From Spodoptera frugiperda (Eukaryota; Arthropoda; Insecta; Lepidoptera; Noctuidae): DNA of 64,000 nt. The notes below the pieces were generated by a model. That model did not search any database, had not been told where the DNA came from, and saw nothing but the letters and a program-made list of their open reading frames with translations. Position 1 is the stretch's first letter. Every line of letters begins with the position of its first letter. Shown one piece after another: positions 53,371 to 64,000 of the stretch. Position numbers and translations under genes: made by a program. The stretch lies in contig NC_064214.1 in the NCBI RefSeq assembly GCF_023101765.2, positions 2,548,001 to 2,612,000 on the forward strand, read 5' to 3'.

Positions 53371-54419
53371 TCTACAGTCAATAAAATAATGGCATTATTT
53401 TCAAACACCAATTTTATAGGCGAAATAGTTTCACAGATTGACAGCTGCCAATTATAGCGTACTATGCTTATCATATACAGAATGTAAACGGCACGCTCCC
53501 ACACGCCGCAAATAGGCGAAGGTAAAAATCAAGCTTTACTTAAAAAAATTAAGAATTAAATGTTTATTTTATATAATCGAATGCTTAAGGCTTAAATGGC
53601 ATTAATAACACGAAAACAAAAACGATTGAAGTTATAAAAACAAAAAAGTAGCGTTTTTCGAGAGGAATTCTTTCACACCCATGTTTACACCCACTACTAT
53701 TGAATTATCTTACATCTCTAACAAAAGTTGGCGATAACCAATATTTACACAGCACTTATATCAGCAACTTTGGAAATAACAAAGAACAGATGATGTATTC
53801 TTATGGACCCACTAGTAACTCCCGCCCTTTATTAGAGATCCCTCGAAATAAACGTGTCCATGGGACGATCAATAAAGCTAATGTATTGGGTAATATAAGC
53901 CCTCTTGGATGTGGCAACAGCAGGCTACTTCATGTGTAGAGGCGATACATAGGGGTGGTACAATGTCACTTCTAGAGTACTCGAAACAAATGTTTGTAGT
54001 AGTGTACGGTAAGTGTGTACAACGCACAAAAATAAATACAGCACACATTGCAGAAAAAATATTATAAATATGATAAAAAATTCTGTGATGTATATAAATC
54101 ATTTAATATATAAGACAGAATTACTACTCTAAAGTTAGGTACTTTAAATAATTTAACATACATCACAGAATTACTCTGTAAAACAGGTTGGTATCGCAGA
54201 TATGTGGCTTTTGACACTAAACAGGTTGACTTATTAATTATTTTTTGCAGCATATCTCCCTTGAAGTTAAGTTTAAAATATTTAGTTAAGCGTTTTTTTC
54301 TTTTAAAACTCTGCACAGAGAGGAGTGGAAGGAGAGTAGAGACGGCTTTACCAAGCAGTGCGACGATCACGGTTAAAAATAAAATAAATCGCTTTCTGAT
54401 ATGAAAAAAAAAATACTAT

Positions 54420-54510
54420 ACACTAAGATTGCCTCCTGTGTTGTGGGTGCGTTTACAAATATACAAGTTCATATACACATGACACTCAGACCCGAAACTA
54501 AAACAACAGC
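54420..54510 (-). repeat. SINE-2 fragment
   Basis: GTTGTGGGTGCGTTTACAAA, CAAGTTCATATACACATGAC and CTCAGACCCGAAAC are the SINE-2 body without its tRNA-like head. Confidence 0.65.
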
Positions 54511-54994
54511 AAATAATTACATTAACTCCTTGTGTTAAATTAAATCACATAGAAGAATAATTATGATTTTGTTGCATCGACCGTTACTTACATTAATACA
54601 TTTTTCGTGAAAAACCTTACCAATTCAAAGTGCTCTTCTAGCACACAAAAGTATATCAACGTTATAACCCCTAGTAGTCACAAGGTGACTCGAGATTGAT
54701 CCGAAAATACCAATAATTACATAGAGGGGAGAAAAAAATAAATGTCTTTCTTCCCCTCACGTATCGGCTATGCTCAACACTTGTGCATCGATTCCCCATC
54801 ACCCAAGTTCAATATTACTTCTATTGTCATCGGCATTACCGAGAAATTTGTCGTTTCATTTAATTCGATTGTGTTAGCAAAATAAATTCAATGTCACGCC
54901 TGATTTTCAAGGTTTTCGGTTTGTTATTGAGCATTGTGTATTGACCCTGCAAGCACACTCAGATAAGTATTCATTATATCTTCTTAAAAAATTG

Positions 54995-55145
54995 CGGGGG
55001 CAATAACATCCATTGTCTTATGCTGATTTGGGCGAGGCGAGAGGGAATGTCAGTCTCTTACTGATTAAATCCCACCTCGTTCCTACTCCTGCTTTTTGAG
55101 ACAAAGTCATAGTTACCCGTCAGGCAGTCCGCAGCACCGGAAAAT
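54995..55145 (-). repeat. Retroelement 3'-end repeat, family R1
   Basis: GGCGAGGCGAGAGGGAATGT, CCACCTCGTTCCTACTCCTG and CAGGCAGTCCGCAGCACCGG. Confidence 0.7.
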
Positions 55146-56312
55146 TTAAAGCTACAAGGAAAATTCCTTAAGGTAACAATATCCGGTGCATTCCAGGCTA
55201 AGAAAATATCTCTATTAAAAGATGGAAATACCTATCATCAAAGAAGAAGCAAAATGGTAGGTAACAAGATTTTTTCTCTCACAAAACGGAGCCCAGAGCG
55301 ACCGAGTCAGTAGACTAAGTAATAGTAGTTAAAATTCTAATCAGTTTTAAATACCACCAAATACGCTTGGAAATACGAGAGTCAATCAATCACATAAAGG
55401 TATGTAGGTAAGCTTATTTCGTAACTATCCAAAAACTTGTATTAAATTAAACAGGGGAAATGAACCCCATCTCCTCAAGCACACGTGCAGAGAAGTCACG
55501 TTTGCACCCTCTATACACCGAGGCAGTCATTAAAACAAAAATAAAAGAAACCCGCAAACCGCCCGTTTCTTTAGTTCTCTTTTAATGTTGTGAAATTTAC
55601 AAACTTCCCCAACTTTCTCGAACTTAATTTCGATCTAATGAGCCTTAATTTTCCTTTCAGAAGTTCCAAACTTTTTTTTGTATCAAAAAGCATTTGTAGC
55701 ATCGCTAATTGGATCCCATCTTTATGGGAAATGATAAGGGAAATGTATTGGAAGCAAAAACCTGCAAACGGTTGTATCGACACGTAATGTAGAAGATATA
55801 ATTAGATCGGATCTCTCCACGTCATTTCCGCATCATTTAGTACCGATAAATCGAATGAGGATCGGTTTCAAAGATCCCTCGCGTTCTAAAAACGTGTCAG
55901 CCGGGTGACCTATTTTTTGTCACATAAAATCGTACTAGTCTTTGGTCGTAGTTTTATATTTCTTTGGTTGAGTGACGAGGCCTTTGGGTTTGATTCTATT
56001 ATTGGGGGATTTGGTTAGGATATTATCGATAGTAGCTTGGAGTTCAAGGTTACGACCTTTGTTCAGTTTTTTTTTTATAGCTACAACAGCGCATGTAAGT
56101 ATGATACCTAAGTTTAATTCTACTTTAGTGTATTCTATTTAAGGTTTCATGAGCTCCTACTTGTCATTACCTACCTCGATCAGCGTATCGTACTAACATT
56201 ATAAAATGTGCAAGCTTATTTTTTATCGACGAAATCACGCTGAGACTACTGGACGAATTTTGGTATACATCTAGGTTAGATGATTTGGGTGATACATCAA
56301 CAGAAACAGCTT

Positions 56313-56410
56313 ATAAATGCCCACTGCTGGCCAAAAGTCTCGCACGGAGAAGGTTTGAGTATTAATCACCACGCTTGCTCAATGCAGATTGGGTGACAGA
56401 CCACTCTTCA
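56313..56410 (-). repeat. SINE-3-like fragment
   Basis: AATGCCCACTGCTGGCCAAA, GGAGAAGGTTTGAGTATTAA and ACCACGCTTGCTCAATGC, inverse to 29730-29985. Confidence 0.65.
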
Positions 56411-56929
56411 ACCCACAGGGACGCAGCCGAAACCGAAGGCAGAAGCTATACCCACAATACATTTAATTGTCTCATTTAGCCAACTATAAATTAACTTCTA
56501 AAGTATACATTCTTAGCTACAATAAAGATTATTACAGCAAACACGTTAAAGCATCACAGCAATGTCAACATGTATCACATCTTACTCAGTGTTAATGTTA
56601 ACACGTCGTAAAGTGTGTGTGTCCACTCCACTACCCCTGCTGAGTCATAAAACAGACCATGTGAACGGATCTTAAAGCCTTTTTATTCAGTCGGAGGCTT
56701 TTACGCGTTTTATAGACTTCCACTGGACGACTGGGGATAATAAATGAGTGAGCCTATCTTTTGGCAATGACGTATTTTCGAAAAAACATTACTGTTTATA
56801 TGTCAAGAGGTTTTACGTTACATGGTATGACGTCACGCTTGATCCCTAACTGTCTGAAATGCACATTGATGAGACTGACATACGCTGTGCGTTATAAAAG
56901 TCCCTAAAAATTCATAACAATTAAAAAAT

Positions 56930-57150
56930 GCACATTTTTTGAGGTACTCACACTTTCTACCAGGTTTTATTACCATTACCATGTAATAAAAGCGTACCTG
57001 TTGCCATATATCAGGTACGATTTCAATTCCTGTGCTGTACTGAGAGTTTCTGAAAATCTGAAAAAAAAACTTCATAAGACTTTGCTCGACTTGAGAATCA
57101 AATCTGAAACCGTTTGCTCGGTGAACCGACGAGTTGGATATCATTACCCT
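56930..57150 (-). repeat. Decayed SINE-1
   Basis: CCTGTTGCCATATATCAGGT, GTGCTGTACTGAGAGTTTCT, then on the minus strand a degraded tRNA-like head (CTCGTCGGTTCACCGAGCA). Confidence 0.5.
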
Positions 57151-57639
57151 TAAAACAAAAACAACTTAATAATATAATAACAGTTACATCGAGGTTTCTC
57201 TCAACCAATAAATAACAACGGAGATCGTATTGGAATATCATTTCGATCAAAAGCTTTTGTTCGTTGACAATTCAATATTCATTTGTTTCGACCGACATGA
57301 AAATTCTATTGTTTGGTGTACGCCATTAATGTGATTATTTCGACATAATATTTTGCATGGAATAGCGGAATTGTTGGTATCTAGGTACCTTATGTAATGA
57401 GATACTCTACGTTATACATTCCTATTCCTATGTAAGTACCTTTATGGTTTTGTTTTGTCGAAACAATGCAGTCGATATTCTATTCTTTGTATTTAGCATA
57501 ACATTATCGTGTATTTTGTTTTGGTTTTCATGAATACAACGTTGTAAGTATGTAAGATGAGATAAATATGTTTTTTGCAAGTACTGTTTTAAGTAGATAA
57601 AGTATCTGAGAAAACTATGCAGTAGTGGTTTTAAGAATG

Positions 57640-57810
57640 GGCCGGCTCGGCGGGAGTGATACCACGCCTCCCAGAAAACCGACGTGCAACAACGCTTGCG
57701 TTTTGTTTCGGTGTGTGAGTGAGGTTACCGAAAGCCCAATAACCCTCCTTCCCAATCTTCACAATCCTCGATTCCCCAACAACCCTTAAATTCCTAACCT
57801 TCAAAACTTC
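57640..57810 (-). repeat. Retroelement 3'-end repeat, family H
   Basis: GGGCCGGCTCGGCGGGAGTG, CCAGAAAACCGACGTGCAAC, GTGAGTGAGGTTACCGAAAG and CGATTCCCCAACAACCCTTA. Confidence 0.65.
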
Positions 57811-57869
57811 TAGATACATTTTATACGTAGAAATGACTATTGCTATGACTATGACTATGACTATTGTAT

Positions 57870-58010
57870 TTGCTTCCACTCCAAAAATTTTATTCGTTTT
57901 ATCTAAGTATTGATCTTATATGACAAGGTGTGTGACAAAAATGTGTCTTATATTTTTTCATTACCTAACTGACAGAATAAAAAGATTTTTAATACCCCAT
58001 CATCATCCCT
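57870..58010 (+). repeat. Dispersed repeat, family G
   Basis: TTATTCGTTTTATCTAAGTA, TTTTTTCATTACCTAACT and CATCATCATCCCTATTG match 25375-25520. A short (TATGAC)n run lies just upstream at about 57842-57864. Confidence 0.7.
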
Positions 58011-58454
58011 ATTGAAACGGATTCATCCATAGTGTAGATTACACTTAGCTAAACATTGGCTTGTTTTCATCGAATACAGGCAAACTTTTGATCCTATCAA
58101 CAAAGTGCTGTATAACTACAGCTAACAACTACTTTACTTTAGTTACTGGATCCCGGCTTAACGCACAGATACTGTTGTCGATACCCGATATCGAACGGTA
58201 TAAATATAAACCATTAAGTAGCCTAAATAGGTGCTTTAATTTTACGCTTTATCCCTGAAGAAGAACATTTCTATTGCAATTCATAGTATGTTGTTCCGGG
58301 ATAGGTTTGCAGTAGTGAACTTGTATGTTTTGGAAATGCATTTAAGACACGTATTAAACTACAGTTTCTTTTTAAATCACCGAGATATTTGCCAGTCATA
58401 CTTGATGTCCTTCAAAAGGTTGCACCTATTACATTTGGAATTACTTCTGTTTCG

Positions 58455-58590
58455 TGGGTCACAACCAGACCCGAAACAGCAATTTGTGGATCACACAAAG
58501 AGTTGCTCCATATGAGAATCGAACCCGCTACACGTTGCGCGGCAGCCGGTTGCTTAGCCACCGCGCCAGCCGTACAGTCGGCGATTACTT
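58455..58590 (-). repeat. SINE-2 copy
   Basis: AACCAGACCCGAAACAGCAA, TTTGTGGATCACACAAAGAG, GAATCGAACCCGCTACACG and GCCACCGCGCCAGCC: a minus-strand copy with B box GGGTTCGATTC. Confidence 0.75.
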
Positions 58591-58635
58591 TCCATCAGGT
58601 GATCCATCTGCGAATAAACTTTTCGCAGCTGTCCC

Positions 58636-58719
58636 TATCCTATAACTATGTGAACTCCTAAAATGAGGCAGACAATACATTCACGTACATAAATTGGCAA
58701 TTTCATTTAGTTGTGACAG
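58636..58719 (+). repeat. 84-bp direct repeat, copy 1
   Basis: TATCCTATAACTATGTGAAC through TAGTTGTGACAG. It is identical to 59409-59492 except for one base. About 690 bp lie between the two. Confidence 0.9.
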
Positions 58720-59139
58720 TTCCGTAGCGAATATGATAGATAGACAAATTTAGCACCACTTTTCGTAAAAATCAATGTTGGAAAGTTAGACGCTTCCAAA
58801 GTGGAAAAATGAGTGTCCCCCCCCCTCTAACTTTTAAAATAGAGTGAGAAAACAAATTTAGAAACTAACACGAAAATTGGTTTGAACTCATTATTAGTTT
58901 TTAAGAAATAAAACATTTTCAAAAACCGTTAACTTTGTCGTTCATACAAACACTATGTAAAACCAAGTTATTTTACAACTTTTATATTATGTCATCTATG
59001 CTACCCTTCATGGGCGAGTCCGACACTTGGCCGGTTTTAATTGTTATAAATTCGTAATTCATAGCTTTCTTTAGTTTTAAGTTAGTTTTCATCTTAAGTT
59101 CGGAAAGATTATAATATTTCTTTAGTTTAAGTCCGTTTT

Positions 59140-59290
59140 TAAACTATTTTTTTCAATGCCCTAAGTGAGTATACATCTATTAAATTCAAACGCAGAGCTC
59201 ATTATGTTGATTTTTGAAGAGTTCCCTGGAATATCTTCTACATCTCATTTTTGAAGAGATTCCGCGAGATCGGGAACTATGTGGTTAAAA
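59140..59290 (+). repeat. Dispersed repeat, inverse copy of 12535-12700
   Basis: ATGCCCTAAGTGAGTATAC, CAGAGCTCATTATGTTGATT, CATCTCATTTTTGAAGAGAT and ATCGGGAACTATGTGGTT. Confidence 0.75.
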
Positions 59291-59408
59291 CCAAAAATTT
59301 GCCGGAAGTCACTATTCCACGCGAACGAAGTCGCGGGCAAAAGCTAGTGTATAATATGTGCATAATATATCACCATTGCACCCATGCGAAGCTGGAGCGA
59401 GTCGCTAG

Positions 59409-59492
59409 TATCCTATAACTATGTGAACTCCTAAAATGAGGCAGACAATACATTCACGTACATAAATTGACAATTTCATTTAGTTGTGACAG
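59409..59492 (+). repeat. 84-bp direct repeat, copy 2
   Basis: Second copy of the block at 58636-58719, with one mismatch (TTGACAATT against TTGGCAATT). It follows a fragment resembling a LINE end (CGCGAACGAAGTCGCGGGCA at about 59321). Confidence 0.9.
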
Positions 59493-60061
59493 CGAGTGAA
59501 AAGTGATAGATAGATACTTTCAGCACCTCTCATTCTGTTATAGGCGTGACGTTATCTGTACAAATGTTATAAATTACTAATTAAAGTTCTTCAAAGAACC
59601 TGAAGGAAGTTTTCAATTATAAATTAAAGTAACAAGTGAAGTAAACACAAACCTTTGAAGATTTTTGACAGTTTGATTTGATCAAAGAAAGCAATAATTT
59701 GTAGGCAGAAAGATCTAGGTTTTGATCTACTGACTCACTGTCTATCCTGTTCTTTTTTAAATATAAGGTCATAGTTACTTTAAAAAGGTGATGGATAGAT
59801 TAAAATGGCAACAGAAGAATAGGTTACAAAGAGCGCAGGAAGTTACAAACCAAGCCCTCTCTATTTTCGAACATGCAGTCCCATACTACGAACACGTTTC
59901 TGAGCGTTTATAACCTATCTACACCTCTTTACGTATAATATCATTGAGCAGGACCCGTTTGTTTATTACAGTACACAAGCACATTATGGCATCTCCTCTT
60001 TGTAATTGCTTCATGGTCTGCCCAATGCCCATTCGCTTCTTATTCCATAAAAACACAAAGT

Positions 60062-60175
60062 CAAAGTCAAATCATTTATTCCAATTAAACCATAAATACT
60101 TAGGTACTTTTGAAACGTTAACAAAGAAAGAAATAAATAATAGTCTGTCAGTCAGTCCGGAAGCTGGGTGCTACA
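60062..60175 (+). repeat. Dispersed repeat, family I
   Basis: Near-identical to 43085-43200, with AAAGAAAGAAATAAATAATA and TGTCAGTCAGTCCGGAAGCT towards the end. Confidence 0.8.
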
Positions 60176-61183
60176 TTTCTAGGTAGCACCTAGCTAGCAA
60201 GGTAGGTGCTACATTATTAGACTATTTCTTATCAATTGGTTCAAAGCCAACCTTCTCAAAGTTCACAATACCAATATGATATGTTATCATACTCTTACAA
60301 CTTTACAAAAAAAAGTAGTTCACATTAAATCTGGTTCCAATAAATTATAGTCTGTGCCAGGAACGGCAGCCAAGTGTCTTGTGTGAGCAGTTTTTATCGG
60401 TTTTTGCTTGGTTTAGCAGAAATCACTGGAAGATTCGATGTGACATAAAAATGTTCCATCTGATTTTAGTTTTAGTTTCTTGTGTTTTAAAGTTTGTTTT
60501 TGTTTGTGGGTGATATAAATAGTATCTATGTAATAATGCTTGTGTGTGTATTGTGACGGTGTAAGCAAAGATGTTAATGAAAGTGTATTTTTAATTTTTA
60601 ACCACCTATGTTATACTCCTATTCTAGGAAATATTAATGGCAGTCGAACAGTGAACTAAGAAACTACATACCTAATAAGTATCTAAGTAAATATTTTAAA
60701 TCACGAATGAAATGAAATGTTTATTAAAATCAGTAGAAAATTATTATTCAAGATAATTCTTAGAAAAACTAAGAAAATAGCTCCCGAACGAAGCAGGCAC
60801 GTTCTACTAGTTAATTTAACACAATTTGTTAAGATTTTCACAGTAAGTACCTACATGTCATCACTTATTTTTTGACGATGACATATTATCACATAATATG
60901 ATCTAATAAAGCGACAGAATAAGCGTAGGTGTACCAATAACAACAACTTTTATTAAACTTATAAAGACTAAAAAGGTCAACATTTCTCGAATAACTAGTA
61001 AATAAAGAACAAAATTGGTAACCTGGAGGTCTAATACAATTTTACGAAACGAAATTTCGTTAATGAAAAGTTTCCAATAATTTAAAATTCTAACTCCACT
61101 CTAACATTTTTAAATGCATAGGTACTTAAAATTCGAACTAATAATCAATTTTCATGAACGCACGATTTAAAAAAATACCATGC

Positions 61184-61320
61184 AACGTCACGCTTTTTAT
61201 CCCCGAAGGGATAGGCAGAGGTGCACATTGTGATACGTAATGTCACTATACAATGTACACCTACTTTTCACCATTTGTGTTATAAGTCCCATGTAATTGG
61301 GGGTGAGCCTATCCTAGTCC
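61184..61320 (-). repeat. SINE-1 tail
   Basis: GTCACGCTTTTTATCCCCGA, AGGGATAGGCAGAGGTGCAC and GGGGGTGAGCCTATCC are the inverse of the SINE-1 3' half. Confidence 0.75.
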
Positions 61321-61679
61321 GTCGAATAAAAAAAGCAACGTAATTAAGCTATACTGTTTGTCAGACATTATTCTTTCGAAGTATCGTTTCAGAGAATTGT
61401 AGTAGGCCTTCTGAATTAATTTATTGAAAAAAGCAGTTCGTCTTACTACAAGCTTATCAGAATAAAGGATCAGAGACAGAAATAAATAAGTGATTGATCA
61501 TTTTATTTACATAGATAAGTAAAAAACATTATCAGTGCCTAACTATACTGACAAATTATTCATATAACTAAATGATATATAATGATAATAACTATAACTA
61601 AAATATCTCAACAGAAACTAAAAAGAAAAAACACATGATGGATCTCGACAGTGACCATAAACAAGGCTCATTTACCTTT

Positions 61680-61760
61680 ACAACCTATAAGTGGCCACTG
61701 CTGACCAAAGGCCTCTTCTCGGACGGAGAAGGTTTGAGCATTAATCACCACGTTTCTATA
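61680..61760 (-). repeat. SINE-3-like fragment
   Basis: AACCTATAAGTGGCCACTGC, TGACCAAAGGCCTCTTCTCG and GGTTTGAGCATTAATCACCA. Confidence 0.65.
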
Positions 61761-61902
61761 TAATTGAAAATGAAAAAACTCTAAAACAATAAAGTCATCG
61801 ATGATATATCCAGGTCACTCTCACAGTAAATACGAATCCAACGACACCTCTCAAGCCAAAATCCATCAAATGTTTAGGCTGCAGAGCGTGCCAAACAATT
61901 AT

Positions 61903-61938
61903 ACATACATACTCGTATATACATACATACATACATAC
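61903..61938 (+). repeat. (CATA)n microsatellite
   Basis: CATACATACATACATACATA with one interruption (CTCGTATATA). Confidence 0.85.
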
Positions 61939-62029
61939 TATTACATAGGTTTCGAAAAACATAACCCTCCTTCTGGCGCAGTCGGGTAAAAACACGATGG
62001 ATCTCCAGTCACCATAAATAAGGCTCATT

Positions 62030-62300
62030 TACCCTTACAACCTATAAGTGGCCACTGCTGACCAAAGGCCTATTCTCACACGGAGAATGTTTGAGCATTA
62101 ATCACCACGCTTGCTCAATGCGGGTTGGCAATTTCAACTTTTAAATATAAATTATACGCCCAGGTTTTCTCACGATGTCTAAATAATTTTAGAAAGTACA
62201 TATAACTCGGGAAATAGTTACATTGGTACTTACCGTTGGTAGGTTTCAAACTCGCACCCTCATACATGAGAAGCGTATTAAATCTCCGGACCATCACGAT
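62030..62300 (-). repeat. SINE-3-like element, longer copy
   Basis: GTGGCCACTGCTGACCAAAG, CACGCTTGCTCAATGCGGGT, GGTTTTCTCACGATGTC, AAACTCGCACCCTCATACAT (B-box region, inverse) and CCGGACCATCACG. It gives the full order of the family seen in inverse at 29730. Confidence 0.7.
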
Positions 62301-62875
62301 AATATTTTTAACTTTAACAAGATTCCTTAATAAGGCATAATATAGGTATTTTAGGAAATCTCTAATTAAAGATGTATGTATTTAACTTCTCATTTGCTAT
62401 CATTTCCTTTGCTTCTACATTATAATTAGATATTTTCTAAGAAGAGGTGGGTGGTAATGAATATAGGTATTACTTCGTTAAGAGTTCTAAGTATAAAGTA
62501 CTAACATTATAACAACAAGAACATTAAGAGAGCTATTAGTTAGAATTTTGTTATAAAAATAACGTAAAGTGTGTTACTTTTCTTCTGTGAAAAGACAGAT
62601 TTAATACCTAAATAAAATTCGAGCATCTGTTTGTAATATTGAAAAAAAAACGCCTTTTGATACATGCATAAGAATTGTCTGTTTGTTCCGGTTACTCTTT
62701 GGAATGACTGGACCGATGTAATTTTAATTTTAGAAAATAAAGTCACACAATCCGTTATCCACGCAAGCGAAGGTGGGTAAAATATAAAAAAAAGTCTCAT
62801 TAAACGAGTGAGCACTAGTGCGACTTGCAAATTGACCTGGGGATAGTAGACTTAGAAAAGATCTTCGATATCTGC

Positions 62876-63022
62876 ACCCTTAGTATGAGTTCGCTTGTAC
62901 GTAAAACGAAAACGAAACGAGAGCGCGTCCGGCGCTCTGATTGGCCGGCGTGACTGAACTAACCAATCAGAATGCGCTCCCATTACGATTACTTTAAGTA
63001 AAGCAAACTCGTACTAAGGGTA
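62876..63022. repeat. MITE-A, complete
   Basis: Ends ACCCTTAGTATGAGTTCGCT and GCAAACTCGTACTAAGGGT. Core CCGGCGCTCTGATTGGCCGG against ACTAACCAATCAGAATGCGC. Confidence 0.85.
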
Positions 63023-63192
63023 AAGCACCGTGAGTGAAGTGCAAAGAGGGCCACAACGAGTATTTGGCCAAGGTTGAATGTGCTACCTAAAGCCTCATGC
63101 CACAGACTGATCCTTTGTTTTCTCAGGTGAAAGGTTTCCGTAGAATATACCAATTAGAATTAAAAACAAAGACTGTTAGCTAGTTTAATAAA

Positions 63193-63502
63193 CAAACAAT
63201 ACAATAGATTTTTAGTTTCTTTTATTCTGCTTATACATGTATTTTTTAACATGCGGTGTGCAGTCCTCTCGTACGCAATTAAATGCTCATGCAGCAGAGG
63301 TGCAACATAAAAACACACACATACCATGCAATATACCATTCGACATATGTCTTGCTCATCCACGGAGCAGCCTCAGGAGGTGTTGATTCGGCGGCTCCCG
63401 CATTCTTCGAATTCGCTGGAGGGAGGGTGGTGCTGCACAACACACCGCATGTTAAAAAATAATATAAGCGGAATTAAAACTAAAAATCTATTGTATTGTT
63501 AG
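63193..63502. repeat. Long inverted-repeat element, about 310 bp
   Basis: The left arm from ACAATACAATAGATTTTTAG to AACATGCGGTGTGCAG (63195-63264) is mirrored by the right arm from CTGCACAACACACCGCATGT to CTATTGTATTGTTAG, with a few indels. The loop of about 160 bp has no ORF of note. Probably a MITE. Confidence 0.75.
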
Positions 63503-64000
63503 TGTAGCATGGATTTCCGTAAAGTAACGCCTGATTCTATTATACTATATTCAATAAACAATACTATTCACTGAATAGATTAGAACACTAGAATACTAAT
63601 AGCAACTCAAATAAAACTGTCAAACCTAAGATCGAACTATGGCCTTAAGTTGAAGATCTATTCGACATTCCAAGTACAGTTGGTGCCGTGACCGATCTGT
63701 TTCCTACGTTGTGTTGCTTAAAGTCAGTTAAAGCGAACGTTCCTGTACGTAGGATATATGCATGGAGTTTCGCCTGAAGGTAGTTCACTTGATACAGTGA
63801 TAAATACTTGCGAGAAGCACACACACATATAAACAAGAAGGTCGGATTCTCAGGTCGAGTAAAGTATTACTTTTTACTACTTTCAGTTTTTCTACTGAAT
63901 TTGGAATGACCGGCGTACGGTAATAAGTTCATGTTGTATATTATGGGTCTCGTGCGTATCTTACGCATGAGTTTAAGATCAAAATGTACAATTTTCATTT

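Larger units (their letters stand above)
52921..64000. other. Downstream intergenic region
   Basis: 11 kb with repeats only: R1 copies, SINE-2 and SINE-3 copies, families G, H and I, duplicated 84-bp blocks, MITE-A and a long inverted repeat. No open frame resembles a protein I know. Confidence 0.7.

Noticed and set aside
58636..59492. LTR retrotransposon
   Set aside because: The 84-bp direct repeats lack TG/CA ends, a primer-binding site and any coding interior.
1..64000. CRISPR array, operon or phage-like system
   Set aside because: Exon-intron structure and moth-type repeats show a nuclear animal genome; no regularly spaced identical short repeats with unique spacers occur.

Overview
The window is eukaryotic nuclear DNA, very probably from a moth (Lepidoptera, perhaps a noctuid; inference). 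It is AT-rich and intron-rich, and full of short repeats of lepidopteran type: tRNA-derived SINEs, fold-back MITEs and non-LTR retrotransposon 3' ends. There are no bacterial features, no CRISPR array and no viral genome.

One gene explains all convincing coding sequence: a furin-type proprotein convertase, orthologous to insect furin-like protease 1 (Drosophila Fur1). It lies on the + strand. Fourteen exons were found between 4439 and 52113; all splice phases join in frame and give 1,034 residues from the first visible codon. The signal peptide and the start of the propeptide were not found and probably lie upstream of the window. In order, the exons encode the rest of the propeptide with its RKKR activation site (4439-4619), a long basic linker (4953-5128), the S8 catalytic domain with Asp, His, Asn and Ser in four exons (8890-28831), the end of the catalytic domain and the P domain (34260-39470), a symmetric 152-codon cassette (39835-40290), a second copy of the P-domain end strand plus a Ser/Pro/acidic spacer (40746-40990), a short linker (46379-46487), and a last exon with the Cys-rich region, transmembrane helix and a cytosolic tail with YKTL and acidic-cluster sorting motifs (51476-52113). 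Spacings between catalytic residues match human furin exactly.

Two places suggest isoforms. The cassette 39835-40290 can be skipped in frame and carries its own version of the strand repeated in the next exon. Reading past the donor at 46487 gives an open frame with a hydrophobic segment, a stop at 46711 and overlapping AATAAA signals at 47047-47057, a possible alternative 3' end without the Cys-rich region and normal anchor.

Layout: 1-4438 is intron or upstream flank with repeats; 4439-52113 is the gene, with introns of 0.3-9 kb packed with repeats; 52114 to about 52920 is the 3' UTR; 52921-64000 is intergenic, with repeats only. No undescribed multi-gene system was found. The most interesting material is the isoform architecture of the convertase and several structured repeats (a tandem 265-bp repeat, a 66-bp-arm fold-back, a TAA-flanked Harbinger-like MITE, a 21-bp minisatellite and a 310-bp inverted repeat).
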